From Oleiagrimonas citrea (GTDB lineage: Bacteria > Pseudomonadota > Gammaproteobacteria > Xanthomonadales > Rhodanobacteraceae), in contig NZ_JAAZQD010000001.1 of assembly GCF_012395255.1 (NCBI RefSeq), positions 62,001-126,000 on the forward strand: 64,000 nt of DNA, written 5' to 3'. Positions 26,247-34,621 of this stretch are shown here, piece after piece. A program made the translations under genes and the position numbers. A model generated the notes under the pieces. That model made no database searches and was not told the DNA's origin. It was given only the letters and a program-made list of their open reading frames with translations. Positions within the stretch are counted from its first letter, which is position 1; the number at the start of each line of letters is the position of its first letter.

Positions 26247-28346
26247 GTGAATGAAAAGCTTTTCGAACGTTGTTTCGCGTCCAATCCGGCTGCGTTGATG
26301 CTCATTGACCTGACGACGCCTGGATATCCGATCGCTAGCATGAATGCATCGGCCGAACATCTTTATGGGCGAACGCGCGAAGCACTTGAAGGCATCGCCT
26401 GGGAGCAGGCCTTCAGCAAGGAATCACCCTTTGCTGAAATCCTTGAGGGACTTGAGTCAAAGCATGCCGTATCCGAAGTCGTCGGTCGATATGAGCGCCA
26501 TCCAGACGAAATCATCTGGTGTCGAATGCATCTACGCATCGTCACCGATGCCGCGGGCAACGCGACGCATGCTGTATGTACCGCTTCGGATGTGAGTCGA
26601 CAGATTGAAAGCGAGCATGCGAGTGAGTACCTAGCCACGCATGACACCGTATCAGGACTGCCTCGCATCTATGTTCTCGAAGAAAACCTATCTGCGGAAC
26701 TGGCGCAGGCTATCCACTATTGCTACCGCATTCTGGTGTGCTACATCGATGTCGATCGCTTCGGCGTCATCAACGAGACCTATGGATTCGACTTTGGAGA
26801 TCGATTGATAAAGAAGGTCGGAGAGCGTCTGGTGGCATGTACGGGTCGCAACGACCTGATCTGTCGCTTTGCCGGAGATGAATTCATTCTTGCGGTGATC
26901 GATCGCGAATCGGACACCGACCAGTGGGAACTGGCGCAGCGCCTTCTCGATTCACTCAGCGAACCCGTGCATATTGATGAGCTGAGCATGCGCTTGACCG
27001 CCAGCGTCGGCGTGGCGGGCTTTCCCGATACGGCAACTAGCGTGCAGGAATTGTTGCAGCAAGCATCGGTTGCGGCACGTGAAGCCAAAATGGAAACCGG
27101 TGGCGACAGCATTCGCGTGTTTAGCCCGGAGCAACGCGACATGCTGGATGAACGCCTGCGCATCGGCGCCCATTTGCGCGACGCCGTTCAGCGTGGAGAG
27201 TTGGAGTTGCACTATCAGCCCGTCATCGAAGCGGGCAAGCGTGAAATTGTGGGTATGGAAGCGCTGGTTCGATGGCAGAGTCCCGAGTTGGGTCTGGTCA
27301 TGCCGGAACGTTTCATTTCCCTTGCCGAGGATTTCGGCATGATCACTGAAATAGGCAAGTGGGTCCTCAACCATGCCTGTATGCAGGCACGTGCCTGGCT
27401 GGACCAAGGCGTGGCCGACTTCACGCTTTCTGTCAATGTTTCGGGTTTGCAGATGCGAGGGCAACAGTTGATCGAGGATGTTAATCGAGCCTTGAATCGG
27501 TCACGCCTGCCCCCTCGATTGCTCGAACTCGAATTCACCGAAGACGTCATCATGACCAACGTCGAGCACGTCACGTCCGTGATGCGCGAGTTGCGCAAGA
27601 TCGGCGTGAAGCTGGCCATGGACGATTTCGGCATCGGTCAGTCCAGCCTTGGTCACCTTCAGCGTCTGCCGGTGAATCGGCTGAAGATCGACCGCTCGTT
27701 CGTCGCGGCCGTGCCGGACGACGTCAGCGCCGCGCGCATCTCTCGTGCGGTGATCGGCCTGGCTCACGAATTCGGTTTCACGGTGGTCGCCGAGGGCGTG
27801 GAAAAGCCGGTGCAACTGGCTTTCCTGGAGCGCAACGGCTGCGAATTCGTGCAGGGCAATTTCTTCAGCAAGCCGGTAAAGGCGGAAGCCATGCTGGCCA
27901 TGCTGCGTCGTCCGGAACTGGCGCCGCGCGAGGAAATGGGCGACGACCAGGGCGGCACGATCCTGCTGGTCGACGACGAACAGAACGTGCTGCGCGCCCT
28001 CGCCCGCCTGCTGCGCCGCGATGGCTACCGCATATTCACGGCGTCCACGTTCAAGGAAGCCTTCGAAATCCTCGGCACGCACCCCGTCCACGTCGTGGTC
28101 TCCGACCACCGCATGCCCGACGGCAAGGGCACGGAATTCCTCGGGCGCGTGAAGGAGACTCACCCGCACACTGTTCGCATGATCCTGAGTGGGTACGCGG
28201 ACCTGGGCGTCGTCACCGAAGCAATCAACGGCGGCGCAGTCTATCGCTTCCTCACCAAGCCCTGGGACGACGACGAACTGCGCAAGACGCTTCATGAGGC
28301 GATGCGCATGGCGAGACAGGGAGCCGCCACGGAGACCGACTCCTAG
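26247..28346 (+). CDS. PAS-GGDEF-EAL-REC cyclic-di-GMP signalling protein
   Basis: About 699 aa. Residues 1-120 resemble a PAS sensor (CRMHLRIVTDAAGNATHAVC). The GGDEF domain (about 130-290) has AGDEF instead of GGDEF, so cyclase activity is uncertain. The EAL domain (about 305-550) is well conserved: EALVRW, N in LSVNVSG, E in ELEFTED, DDFGIGQSS and K in LKIDRSF, so phosphodiesterase activity is likely. A C-terminal receiver (about 570-695) has TILLVDDE, phospho-acceptor Asp in VVSDHRMP and Lys in LTKPWDDDE. A receiver at the C-terminus after EAL is uncommon. GTG at 26247 is preferred over GTG at 26238 because AAAGGG lies 8 nt upstream. GC content rises sharply within the gene around 27.3-27.9 kb. 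Confidence 0.9.
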   Translation: MNEKLFERCFASNPAALMLIDLTTPGYPIASMNASAEHLYGRTREALEGIAWEQAFSKESPFAEILEGLESKHAVSEVVGRYERHPDEIIWCRMHLRIVTDAAGNATHAVCTASDVSRQIESEHASEYLATHDTVSGLPRIYVLEENLSAELAQAIHYCYRILVCYIDVDRFGVINETYGFDFGDRLIKKVGERLVACTGRNDLICRFAGDEFILAVIDRESDTDQWELAQRLLDSLSEPVHIDELSMRLTASVGVAGFPDTATSVQELLQQASVAAREAKMETGGDSIRVFSPEQRDMLDERLRIGAHLRDAVQRGELELHYQPVIEAGKREIVGMEALVRWQSPELGLVMPERFISLAEDFGMITEIGKWVLNHACMQARAWLDQGVADFTLSVNVSGLQMRGQQLIEDVNRALNRSRLPPRLLELEFTEDVIMTNVEHVTSVMRELRKIGVKLAMDDFGIGQSSLGHLQRLPVNRLKIDRSFVAAVPDDVSAARISRAVIGLAHEFGFTVVAEGVEKPVQLAFLERNGCEFVQGNFFSKPVKAEAMLAMLRRPELAPREEMGDDQGGTILLVDDEQNVLRALARLLRRDGYRIFTASTFKEAFEILGTHPVHVVVSDHRMPDGKGTEFLGRVKETHPHTVRMILSGYADLGVVTEAINGGAVYRFLTKPWDDDELRKTLHEAMRMARQGAATETDS

Positions 28347-28368
28347 CCCTGCTCACCGCTCGACGCAC

Positions 28369-28947
28369 TCAATCGCTGTCGAATTCGTTCTCGTCGATGA
28401 AGATGGCGCCGGTTTCGTCGCGCTCGACATGCGTGATCCCCGGGCTGTCAGCCTCCAGATCGCGCAATGCCTCTTCCTGTCGCGAAATCGTGCTGCGCTG
28501 AACACGCACCACGTCGGCAAGGCGCTGATTCTCACGTAGCAGCATGCAGTTGCGCAGGGCTTGCGCCACACCCATCTGCAGCTCGGTATCGTTCCACGGC
28601 TTGTCGATGAAGCGGAACACCTGGGTATCGTTGACCGCCGACATCACGGTCGGCAGGTCGGCATGTCCGCTGATGACGATGCGCATGGCATCCGGCTGCA
28701 GTTCCCGTGCCTGCCGCAGGAAATCGAGGCCATTCATGATCGGCATGCGCAGGTCGGAAATGACCAGGTCATAGTTGCGCTCGCCAAGACTCGCCAGCGC
28801 CTCGTGCGGATCCGTGAAACCCTTCACAGCACACGGCGCATCGAGCCATTCCGAAGGCATCCGCGCCAGCACGCGGGTCATGGCCTTGACGATCTGCGGC
28901 TCGTCATCGAGCACCAGCAGGGAATACGCGGAGATTCGTTCGTTCAT
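28369..28947 (-). CDS. Response regulator, receiver domain only
   Basis: A 192-aa response regulator. The receiver (about 8-130) has LLVLDDEPQ, phospho-acceptor Asp in DLVISDLRMP, Ser in IVISGHAD and Lys in FIDKPWNDTE. The remainder is a short helical tail (about 135-192, acidic end) with no DNA-binding or output domain. Its start overlaps the kinase stop by ATGA, so the kinase at 28944 is its expected partner. It converges on the PAS-GGDEF-EAL-REC gene with only a 22-bp gap. Its receiver shares the KPW-type signature with the receiver of that protein, so cross-talk is possible. Confidence 0.9.
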   Translation of the reverse strand: MNERISAYSLLVLDDEPQIVKAMTRVLARMPSEWLDAPCAVKGFTDPHEALASLGERNYDLVISDLRMPIMNGLDFLRQARELQPDAMRIVISGHADLPTVMSAVNDTQVFRFIDKPWNDTELQMGVAQALRNCMLLRENQRLADVVRVQRSTISRQEEALRDLEADSPGITHVERDETGAIFIDENEFDSD

Positions 28948-30221
28948 GAGGTCGCTTCCGTACCGTGGTTCGCCTGACGCAAAGGAAGGGTGATGACGAA
29001 AGTCGTGCCCTTCCCGATTTCCGACTCGACCGTGATGCGGCCGCCATGCTTCTGGATGATGCCGTAGCTGATGGAGAGGCCGAGGCCGGTCCCCTTCCCC
29101 ACTTCCTTGGTCGTGAAGAAGGGTTCGAAAATATGCAACCGGGTCGCCTCGTCCATGCCGCAACCGTTGTCGCTGATGCGGATGCCAATGTGATCCCCGG
29201 AAAGTTCGGTATGAATCTCGATGGCTCCGTCGTCGTCGATCGCTTGCGTGGCGTTGACCAGAATGTTCATCAGGACCTGGTTCAGTTCGGTCGGATTGCA
29301 TTCGATCAGCGGCAACTGCTGGAAGTAGGTTGCGAAACGGATGCGCCCACCTCCAAGGCTGCGCACGATGTCGAGCGTGGTCTCGATCGCGCGATGTACA
29401 TCGAACAGACGGAAGGACTCGGTAGGATCCAGACGCGAGAAATCGCGGAGGTTCTGCACGATCTGGCGAATGCGCTCGACGCCTTCGCGTGACTCCTCCA
29501 GCAGCGCCGGAAGATCCTCGGCGATCATCTGGTAATCGGCCGCCTGCTTGCGCATGTCCAGCGCATCCAGACGCTGCTCGGGCGTCATCTCGCGATCGCG
29601 CACCAACTGATCGCTGAGTTCGAGAATGCCAAAGAGTTTGTTGAGGTAATCGCGCAGGGTGCCCAAGTTCGACTGCACGTAGCAGATGGGATTATTGATT
29701 TCGTGCGCCATGCCGGCAGCGAGCTGACCAACGGTGGCCAGCTTCTCGGCGTGAATCAGGCTTTGCTGCTCATTGGCGGACTTGCCGTCCAGCGTCGATG
29801 TAGGTGTCGACGCCTGCATGGCATCAGGCGCGGCTTCGTTGCGTGCGGGACGCACGGTCACGCTGACTTTTCCGTCGTCGCCCGACACACGCCATTGCCG
29901 AATCACCCCGAGTGCTCGCCCGCCCTCGGTGGCACAGTCGAAACGATCCTCGCAATCGCGCGGCGCATGCTCGGCATCGGCCACATCCGACTGCGGCGGA
30001 TGGTCGACAAGTCGCTGCAGCCCCTGCCGGATATCACTGTGTATTACTCCGGCCAGACGCTGCGCGGATGCATTGGCGAAACACAACGCACCTCGATGAT
30101 CGAGAACGATCACGGCAACCGGCAACGCCCCAAGCACCGCCGTTGCAGCGGCCAGGTCGAAATCATCGCCCTGCGCTGCATCACGGCATGCGTCCAGCCC
30201 CTTGCTGACGTTCATAGTCAT
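28944..30221 (-). CDS. PAS sensor histidine kinase
   Basis: A 425-aa soluble histidine kinase without membrane segments. A PAS-like domain covers about 25-80 ([16 protein letters not shown]). The H-box [22 protein letters not shown] has the family-typical phospho-acceptor His followed by ENP-like residues. The ATPase domain has [15 protein letters not shown] (N box), SDNGCGMDE (G1), EPFFTTK (F box) and GKGTGLGLS (G2). The class resembles NtrB/DctB-like cytosolic kinases. It is first of a two-gene operon with the response regulator. The second Met (30215) is an alternative start. Signal unknown. Confidence 0.9.
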   Translation of the reverse strand: MTMNVSKGLDACRDAAQGDDFDLAAATAVLGALPVAVIVLDHRGALCFANASAQRLAGVIHSDIRQGLQRLVDHPPQSDVADAEHAPRDCEDRFDCATEGGRALGVIRQWRVSGDDGKVSVTVRPARNEAAPDAMQASTPTSTLDGKSANEQQSLIHAEKLATVGQLAAGMAHEINNPICYVQSNLGTLRDYLNKLFGILELSDQLVRDREMTPEQRLDALDMRKQAADYQMIAEDLPALLEESREGVERIRQIVQNLRDFSRLDPTESFRLFDVHRAIETTLDIVRSLGGGRIRFATYFQQLPLIECNPTELNQVLMNILVNATQAIDDDGAIEIHTELSGDHIGIRISDNGCGMDEATRLHIFEPFFTTKEVGKGTGLGLSISYGIIQKHGGRITVESEIGKGTTFVITLPLRQANHGTEATS

Positions 30222-30614
30222 CGGACCTTCCCGGTACTCAAGCGCGCGCTGAACCGAGGATCAGCGCATCCACATGCGCTGCGCCATGAACTTCGTACAA
30301 CTTCAAGGCTATCAGAGACTTGCCGAATGTACAGCCCGGGATGGAAATCGTTGCGCGAACTTTCCGTGGGGCGCAGATAAACGACAGCGGCCATGATGCC
30401 GCTTGACTCCAGAACATGCGATCTTTCCCGTTCGAGGGTTTACCCGAGCGGACGCACGCCGCCGGCAAGCACAGACATCATCATTCCGACTCCAGGTCGC
30501 CCGCGACGCCGGAATTCAGTCGCATAATGCGCAGCGAAATCGTTTTCATGTGTGATGCTTGTCACGTATCCGCCGGATGCCTTGCACGACCACGGCACGC
30601 CCCTGAGGCGTCCT
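30222..30614. other. Intergenic stretch, no gene seen
   Basis: No supported coding region. ORFs in several frames are short and without character. The promoter of the kinase/response-regulator operon must lie near its left end. No terminator-like hairpin was recognised for the small gene at 30615. Confidence 0.35.
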
Positions 30615-30962
30615 TCAGTGCGAAGAGGTGTCGGCGTCGTTCCAGCACTGCAACACTGCCGGCCAGGGACGGTACGATGTCTTTCCGGATGCGTCTTTCG
30701 TGACGTAATAGAGCCGCTGGCCGTAGCAGCGAATGCGATGCTGGCGGCGAGCGACACCCACTTCGCAACGCCAGCGGGCCTTGTCCGGGGAAACATTCAC
30801 GCAGCTCGGAAAGGAACTGCTCGCGGGGGCGGGAGCATGTACGGGAGGAATTGCTTCGGCCGAATCGACACGGCTCGACTCGCGGGATCGGTAGACCACC
30901 ATCCCCGCCAACACCAGCGCGACGACACCGGCCGCGGCAATCCATCCATCCACTGTCTTCAT
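30615..30962 (-). CDS. Small single-pass membrane protein, unknown function
   Basis: I do not recognise this 115-aa protein. It has an N-terminal membrane anchor (WIAAAGVVALVLAGMVVY), a Ser/Pro/Ala-rich linker, and a small periplasmic part with four Cys (SCVNV, WRCEVG, RCYGQ, LQCW) and aromatic residues, which could form two disulfides. The start at 30962 (MKTVDG) is preferred over 31079, as the longer form would put 39 non-anchor residues first. Unknown function; possibly lineage-specific. Confidence 0.6.
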   Translation of the reverse strand: MKTVDGWIAAAGVVALVLAGMVVYRSRESSRVDSAEAIPPVHAPAPASSSFPSCVNVSPDKARWRCEVGVARRQHRIRCYGQRLYYVTKDASGKTSYRPWPAVLQCWNDADTSSH

Positions 30963-31264
30963 GTTCGCGCCGATACTCGCCACTGACTCGCTGAGTCGCG
31001 CATCATAAGGCGATGCAGCCTCAGACGATACGAGATGGATGCTGCAAGCCCGCCGGACAGGCAAAAAAAACCGCCCCACAAGGCAGGCGCTACAGCTACG
31101 AATCGGGGGGAGGAGGAGGACCGAAGCTGTGTTGGTTGCGCCGCTTGTGAGGCGGATACTCGCCGTCCAGGGGGGGAGGGGAACGGCGAGATGGGTGCAT
31201 CTTAGGCTTGCACTTACCTGTTATCAAATATATTTTTCAGCTGTAACAAATATGGAAAACCTAT
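30963..31264. other. Intergenic region with G-rich tracts and hairpin
   Basis: No gene seen. Two purine-rich G tracts lie at about 31106-31122 and 31169-31180. The second is the loop of a hairpin with 8-bp arms CTCGCCGT (31158-31165) and ACGGCGAG (31182-31189). The 60 bp before the LysR gene are AT-rich (TTATCAAATATATTTTTC), as expected for a LysR-type autoregulated promoter. Confidence 0.45.
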
Positions 31265-32191
31265 ATGTTTAACCTGCGCCAGTTGCGCTACTTCGTGGCC
31301 GTGGCCGAGACCCTGAGTTTCACACGCGCCGCGCAGAGCCTGCATATCTCGCAACCGCCGCTTTCGCAGCAGATACGCGCGCTGGAGGATGATCTGGGCG
31401 TGCGTCTGCTGGATCGGACCAAGCGCCGCGTGCGTCTGACTGAACCCGGTCGTCTGTTCCTGGAAGAAGCGCGCAAGCTGCTGGCACAAGCCGAAAGCGC
31501 TCGCGTCACGGTCATGCACGCGGCGGCAGGCTACGGCGGGCGTCTTCGGCTGGGCTACCCGGTCTCGGTCGCCTTTCACCCGGCCCTGCCCCGTACATTG
31601 CTCGAATACGCACAAGTGGCGCCGACCGTTCAGGTCGAACTGCGTGAGATGTACACCGGCGCGCAATACGAATCCCTGCTCGCCAACCAGATCGATGTCG
31701 GCTTCGTGCGCGCACACCCGGCGCAGAGCCTGCGGGGACGCGACCGCCTGCACATCCGGGTACTGGATCGCGAGCGCATGCTCCTGGCGATGCCGTCCGC
31801 GCATCCGCTGGCCAAACGGTCCCGAATCGCCCTGCGCGAACTGGCCGACACGCCGTTCGTGGCCCAACCCGGACGTTACGGAACCACGCTCTACGATGCG
31901 CTGATGACCCTTACGACCCGTGCTGGCTTCCATCCCGCCATTGTCCAGGAAGCACAGCAAGTGACAGGATTGCTGGCGTTGGTCTCGGCCGGCATCGGTG
32001 TGACCCTGGTGCCAGCGTCGCTGCGCGCGGTGAAACTGACGCATGTGCGCCTGCTGGAGCTGGAAGACCCGGATGCGTTTCTCATGCTGGGCCTGGCCAC
32101 ACGCAAGGAAGACAATGGCCCGGTCCTGCAGCGTTTCCTCGGCGTGGTCGACCGTCTGCAGGAACAGGCAGCCGAGAACGATGACGGATGA
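31265..32191 (+). CDS. LysR-family transcriptional regulator
   Basis: A 308-aa LysR-type regulator: N-terminal winged helix-turn-helix (MFNLRQLRYFVAVAETLSF, then SQPPLSQQIRALEDDLGV) and a periplasmic-binding-like effector domain from about residue 90 to 300. The sequence places it near the BenM/CatM/CynR-like group that binds aromatic or small organic acids, but the ligand is unknown. Its upstream neighbour is the small membrane gene on the opposite strand, and no obvious metabolic operon is adjacent. Expected to repress its own gene. Confidence 0.9.
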   Translation: MFNLRQLRYFVAVAETLSFTRAAQSLHISQPPLSQQIRALEDDLGVRLLDRTKRRVRLTEPGRLFLEEARKLLAQAESARVTVMHAAAGYGGRLRLGYPVSVAFHPALPRTLLEYAQVAPTVQVELREMYTGAQYESLLANQIDVGFVRAHPAQSLRGRDRLHIRVLDRERMLLAMPSAHPLAKRSRIALRELADTPFVAQPGRYGTTLYDALMTLTTRAGFHPAIVQEAQQVTGLLALVSAGIGVTLVPASLRAVKLTHVRLLELEDPDAFLMLGLATRKEDNGPVLQRFLGVVDRLQEQAAENDDG

Positions 32192-32285
32192 TCTTCGCGT
32201 GCGAACAAGAACTTGCCATCACCAAGGCGCATCGCTACAATTGCGGGCTTGTCATCCGCGTTAAGCACATTTTCGGGAGTTTGCC

Positions 32286-32411
32286 GTGAAGGTTCTGTCC
32301 TCGCTCAAGTCTGCCAAGCAGCGCCACCGCGACTGCAAGGTCGTGCGTCGTCGCGGCAAGGTGTTCGTGATCTGCAAGAGCAATCCGCGTTTCAAGGCGC
32401 GTCAGCGCTGA
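32286..32411 (+). CDS. rpmJ: 50S ribosomal protein L36, zinc-free form
   Basis: A 41-aa L36, starting at GTG after [25 protein letters not shown] and ending NPRFKARQR. The zinc-binding CxxC...C...H set of classical L36 is incomplete: the first Cys position is His (HRDC) and the last His position is Phe, so this is the C-minus form that works without zinc. Such 41-residue forms are usual in Lysobacterales. It is followed by a terminator at 32441. Too short for common ORF length cut-offs. Confidence 0.95.
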   Translation: MKVLSSLKSAKQRHRDCKVVRRRGKVFVICKSNPRFKARQR

Positions 32412-32440
32412 TCGCGGCACTGCTGCACAGGCACAGATGA

Positions 32441-32467
32441 AGGGTCGCCGTTGGCGGCCCTTTTTCG
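32441..32467 (+). terminator. Rho-independent terminator after rpmJ
   Basis: Stem AGGGTCGCC (32441-32449), loop GTT, GGCGGCCCT (32453-32461), then TTTTC. The stem has one G-T pair. It sits 30 bp after the rpmJ stop on the same strand. Confidence 0.8.
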
Positions 32468-32585
32468 TATCCGCCACCCGCTGTGTGCGCCGTCATGAAA
32501 ACCGCGTCGCACCATGGATAAGGCGAAGTACATCTGCTACAACATGAACGTTGGCGCCGTGGCGCATTCGTGCGGAGTTTCATCC

Positions 32586-32927
32586 ATGTCCAAACATCTT
32601 GTTTCCCTGCCCGCTCTGGCCCTGGCGCTGGTGATCGGCGCGGCCGTCGGCGCCCCTGCGCATGCCGACAATCTGTTGGTCCATCGCGTGCAGAAAGAAA
32701 GCACCATGAACATGCCCACGCGCGGCATGACGATGGCGCAGGTCGAGCACAAGTTCGGCGCGCCGCAGCGCAAGCTGGATTCGCGGGGCGGCGACACCCC
32801 CAAGCACCCGGTCATTCATCGCTGGGAATATCCGGGCTACATCGTCTATTTCGAGCGCAGCCACGTGATCCACAGCGTGCTGAACACGCCGGCGGGCAAC
32901 AACAAGCACCCGCAGAACACGCACTGA
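32586..32927 (+). CDS. Small exported protein, BamE/SmpA-like pattern
   Basis: A 113-aa exported protein. A signal peptide (ALALALVIGAAVGAPAHA, cleaved near residue 26) is followed by a short domain with RGMTMAQVEHKFGAP and HRWEYPGYIVYFERSHVI, the arrangement seen in SmpA/OmlA (BamE-like) domains: a helix with M-x-x-V-x-x-x-x-G-x-P, then two strands. There is no lipobox. Function unknown; related proteins are annotated as hypothetical. Start at 32586 chosen so that the signal peptide is N-terminal. It precedes aguA by 7 bp. Confidence 0.65.
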   Translation: MSKHLVSLPALALALVIGAAVGAPAHADNLLVHRVQKESTMNMPTRGMTMAQVEHKFGAPQRKLDSRGGDTPKHPVIHRWEYPGYIVYFERSHVIHSVLNTPAGNNKHPQNTH

Positions 32928-32934
32928 CCGAAAC

Positions 32935-33975
32935 ATGACCCCGACTCGAACCGTACTGCCTGCGGAATGGGAACCGCAGGCAGCGATCCTGATCGCCTGG
33001 CCACATGCCGGCACCGACTGGGCGTCTCGTCTCAGCCAGGTGGAACGGACTTATGTCGCGCTGGTCGCGGCTATCGTCCGTTTCCAGCACGCCGTGATCT
33101 GCGTGCCCGATGCCGAGCTCGAGCATGAGGTGCGTCGCCACCTGGAAACTGCCGAGGTCGACCTGCAGCGCGTACGCTTCGTGCAGCGTTCGTACGACGA
33201 CACCTGGCTGCGCGATTCCGGCCCCATCACGCTGCGCACGCCCGAGGGTTTCCGTCTACTGGACTTCCGTTTCACCGGCTGGGGCGGCAAGTTCGAGGCC
33301 AGCCGCGACGACGAGCTGGTGAGCGGCCTGGTCGAAGCCGGCGTCTTCGTGGAAGCCGAACACCGCCGCATCGACTGGGCACTGGAAGGCGGTGCCATCG
33401 AGAGCGACGGCGCGGGCAGCATCCTGACCACCTGGCGCTGCCTGCATCAGCGTCATCCGCAGCAAACGCGCGAAGCCATCACGGCCATGCTGACCGAGTC
33501 GCTCGCCGCCGACAGGGTCTTGTGGCTGGAGCACGGCTATCTGCAGGGCGACGACACCGATGCCCACATCGATACGCTGGCGCGGTTCGCACCCGGCGAC
33601 GCCATTGTCTATCAGCACTGCGACGATGTCTCCGATCCGCATCATGCGGAACTGGAGCTCATGCGCCGCGAACTGGAGGCGCTACGCACTCGCGATGGCG
33701 CGCCCTATCGTCTGCATGCCCTGCCCTGGGCCGCGCCGGTGGTCGACGACGGGCGGCGCCTGGCGGCGTCGTACGCCAACTATCTGGTTCTGAACGATGC
33801 CGTGCTGGCCCCGGCCTACGACGACCCCTCCGATGAGGTTGCCGCGGCGGTGCTGGCCGCGGCTCATCCGGGGCGGCGCGTGGTGCAGATTCCCTGTCGA
33901 CCCTTGATCTGGCAAAACGGCAGTCTGCACTGCGTGACCATGCAACTGCCCGCCGGCCTGCTGGCATCCGCCTGA
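32935..33975 (+). CDS. aguA: Agmatine deiminase
   Basis: A 346-aa agmatine deiminase of the porphyromonas-type peptidyl-arginine deiminase family, converting agmatine to N-carbamoylputrescine and ammonia. Motifs: EWEPQAAILIAWPH at the N-terminus, DDTWLRDSGP, ALEGGAIESDG, catalytic His/Asp in DDTDAHIDTLARF, and the nucleophile Cys in NGSLHCVTMQ. It works with AguB (34622), which hydrolyses the product to putrescine. One small PEBP-like gene lies between the two, all on one strand. Cytoplasmic. Confidence 0.93.
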   Translation: MTPTRTVLPAEWEPQAAILIAWPHAGTDWASRLSQVERTYVALVAAIVRFQHAVICVPDAELEHEVRRHLETAEVDLQRVRFVQRSYDDTWLRDSGPITLRTPEGFRLLDFRFTGWGGKFEASRDDELVSGLVEAGVFVEAEHRRIDWALEGGAIESDGAGSILTTWRCLHQRHPQQTREAITAMLTESLAADRVLWLEHGYLQGDDTDAHIDTLARFAPGDAIVYQHCDDVSDPHHAELELMRRELEALRTRDGAPYRLHALPWAAPVVDDGRRLAASYANYLVLNDAVLAPAYDDPSDEVAAAVLAAAHPGRRVVQIPCRPLIWQNGSLHCVTMQLPAGLLASA

Positions 33976-34013
33976 CGCACGGAACGAGGAAAACCCGAAT
34001 GGAGGCGCGCATC

Positions 34014-34541
34014 ATGATCCGGCTCGTTCTCGTTGTTCTCCTCCTGACTGTCGCCATCTCGGCGCAGGCCGGTTCCAGCTTTACCGTGACTGTCGACGCC
34101 GGCGACGGTCACGGTCATGTGCGACGGCATTTCGTGTATCCGGCCTGCGGGGGCGACAACGTCTCACCGCGCGTACATTGGACGCACGCCCCACACGGCG
34201 CCCGGGGATTCGCCCTGACCGTGTTCGATCCGGACGCCAATCACGGCAAGGGCTGGTGGCACTGGTTCGTGATCGACCTGCCTGCGACGGCGACCGCACT
34301 GCAGGAAGGCGCCTCGCCCCGGGCGCCCGCGCACAGTCTACGCAACGATTTCGGCACACGCGGCTGGGGCGGTCCATGCCCGCCGGTCGGCGACGGCCCG
34401 CATCACTATGTGTTCACGCTGTACGCGCTGGACACAGCCACGCTCGGACTGCCCGCCAACGTTACGCCGGCCGCCGCACTCGAGGCCGTTCACGCACACA
34501 CGCTGCGTCGCGCCAGCACGACCTTCGTCTACGCACGCTGA
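34014..34541 (+). CDS. Exported PEBP (YbhB/YbcL) family protein
   Basis: A 175-aa protein of the phosphatidylethanolamine-binding / Raf-kinase-inhibitor-like family. A signal peptide (LVLVVLLLTVAISAQA) precedes the core: NVSPRVHW, TVFDPDA, WWHWFVIDLPA, GTRGWGGPCPP and HHYVFTLYAL, all family landmarks including the ligand-site Asp and His. Periplasmic; the ligand is unknown. It sits between aguA and aguB, an unexplained but probably co-transcribed position. ATG at 33999 is an alternative start; each has a purine-rich ribosome-binding site. Confidence 0.88.
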   Translation: MIRLVLVVLLLTVAISAQAGSSFTVTVDAGDGHGHVRRHFVYPACGGDNVSPRVHWTHAPHGARGFALTVFDPDANHGKGWWHWFVIDLPATATALQEGASPRAPAHSLRNDFGTRGWGGPCPPVGDGPHHYVFTLYALDTATLGLPANVTPAAALEAVHAHTLRRASTTFVYAR

Positions 34542-34621
34542 ACAATCGGCCTTCGGGGCATGCCTCGATGCCCCATCGCCGCTAGACTTGGCGACTGCCC
34601 TTCACCGTTCCAGGACATCGC

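Noticed and set aside
30511-30533. GCATAATGCGC near 30.5 kb as a second dif
   Set aside because: Only a short part resembles the XerC arm; no central TGTATA and no XerD arm.
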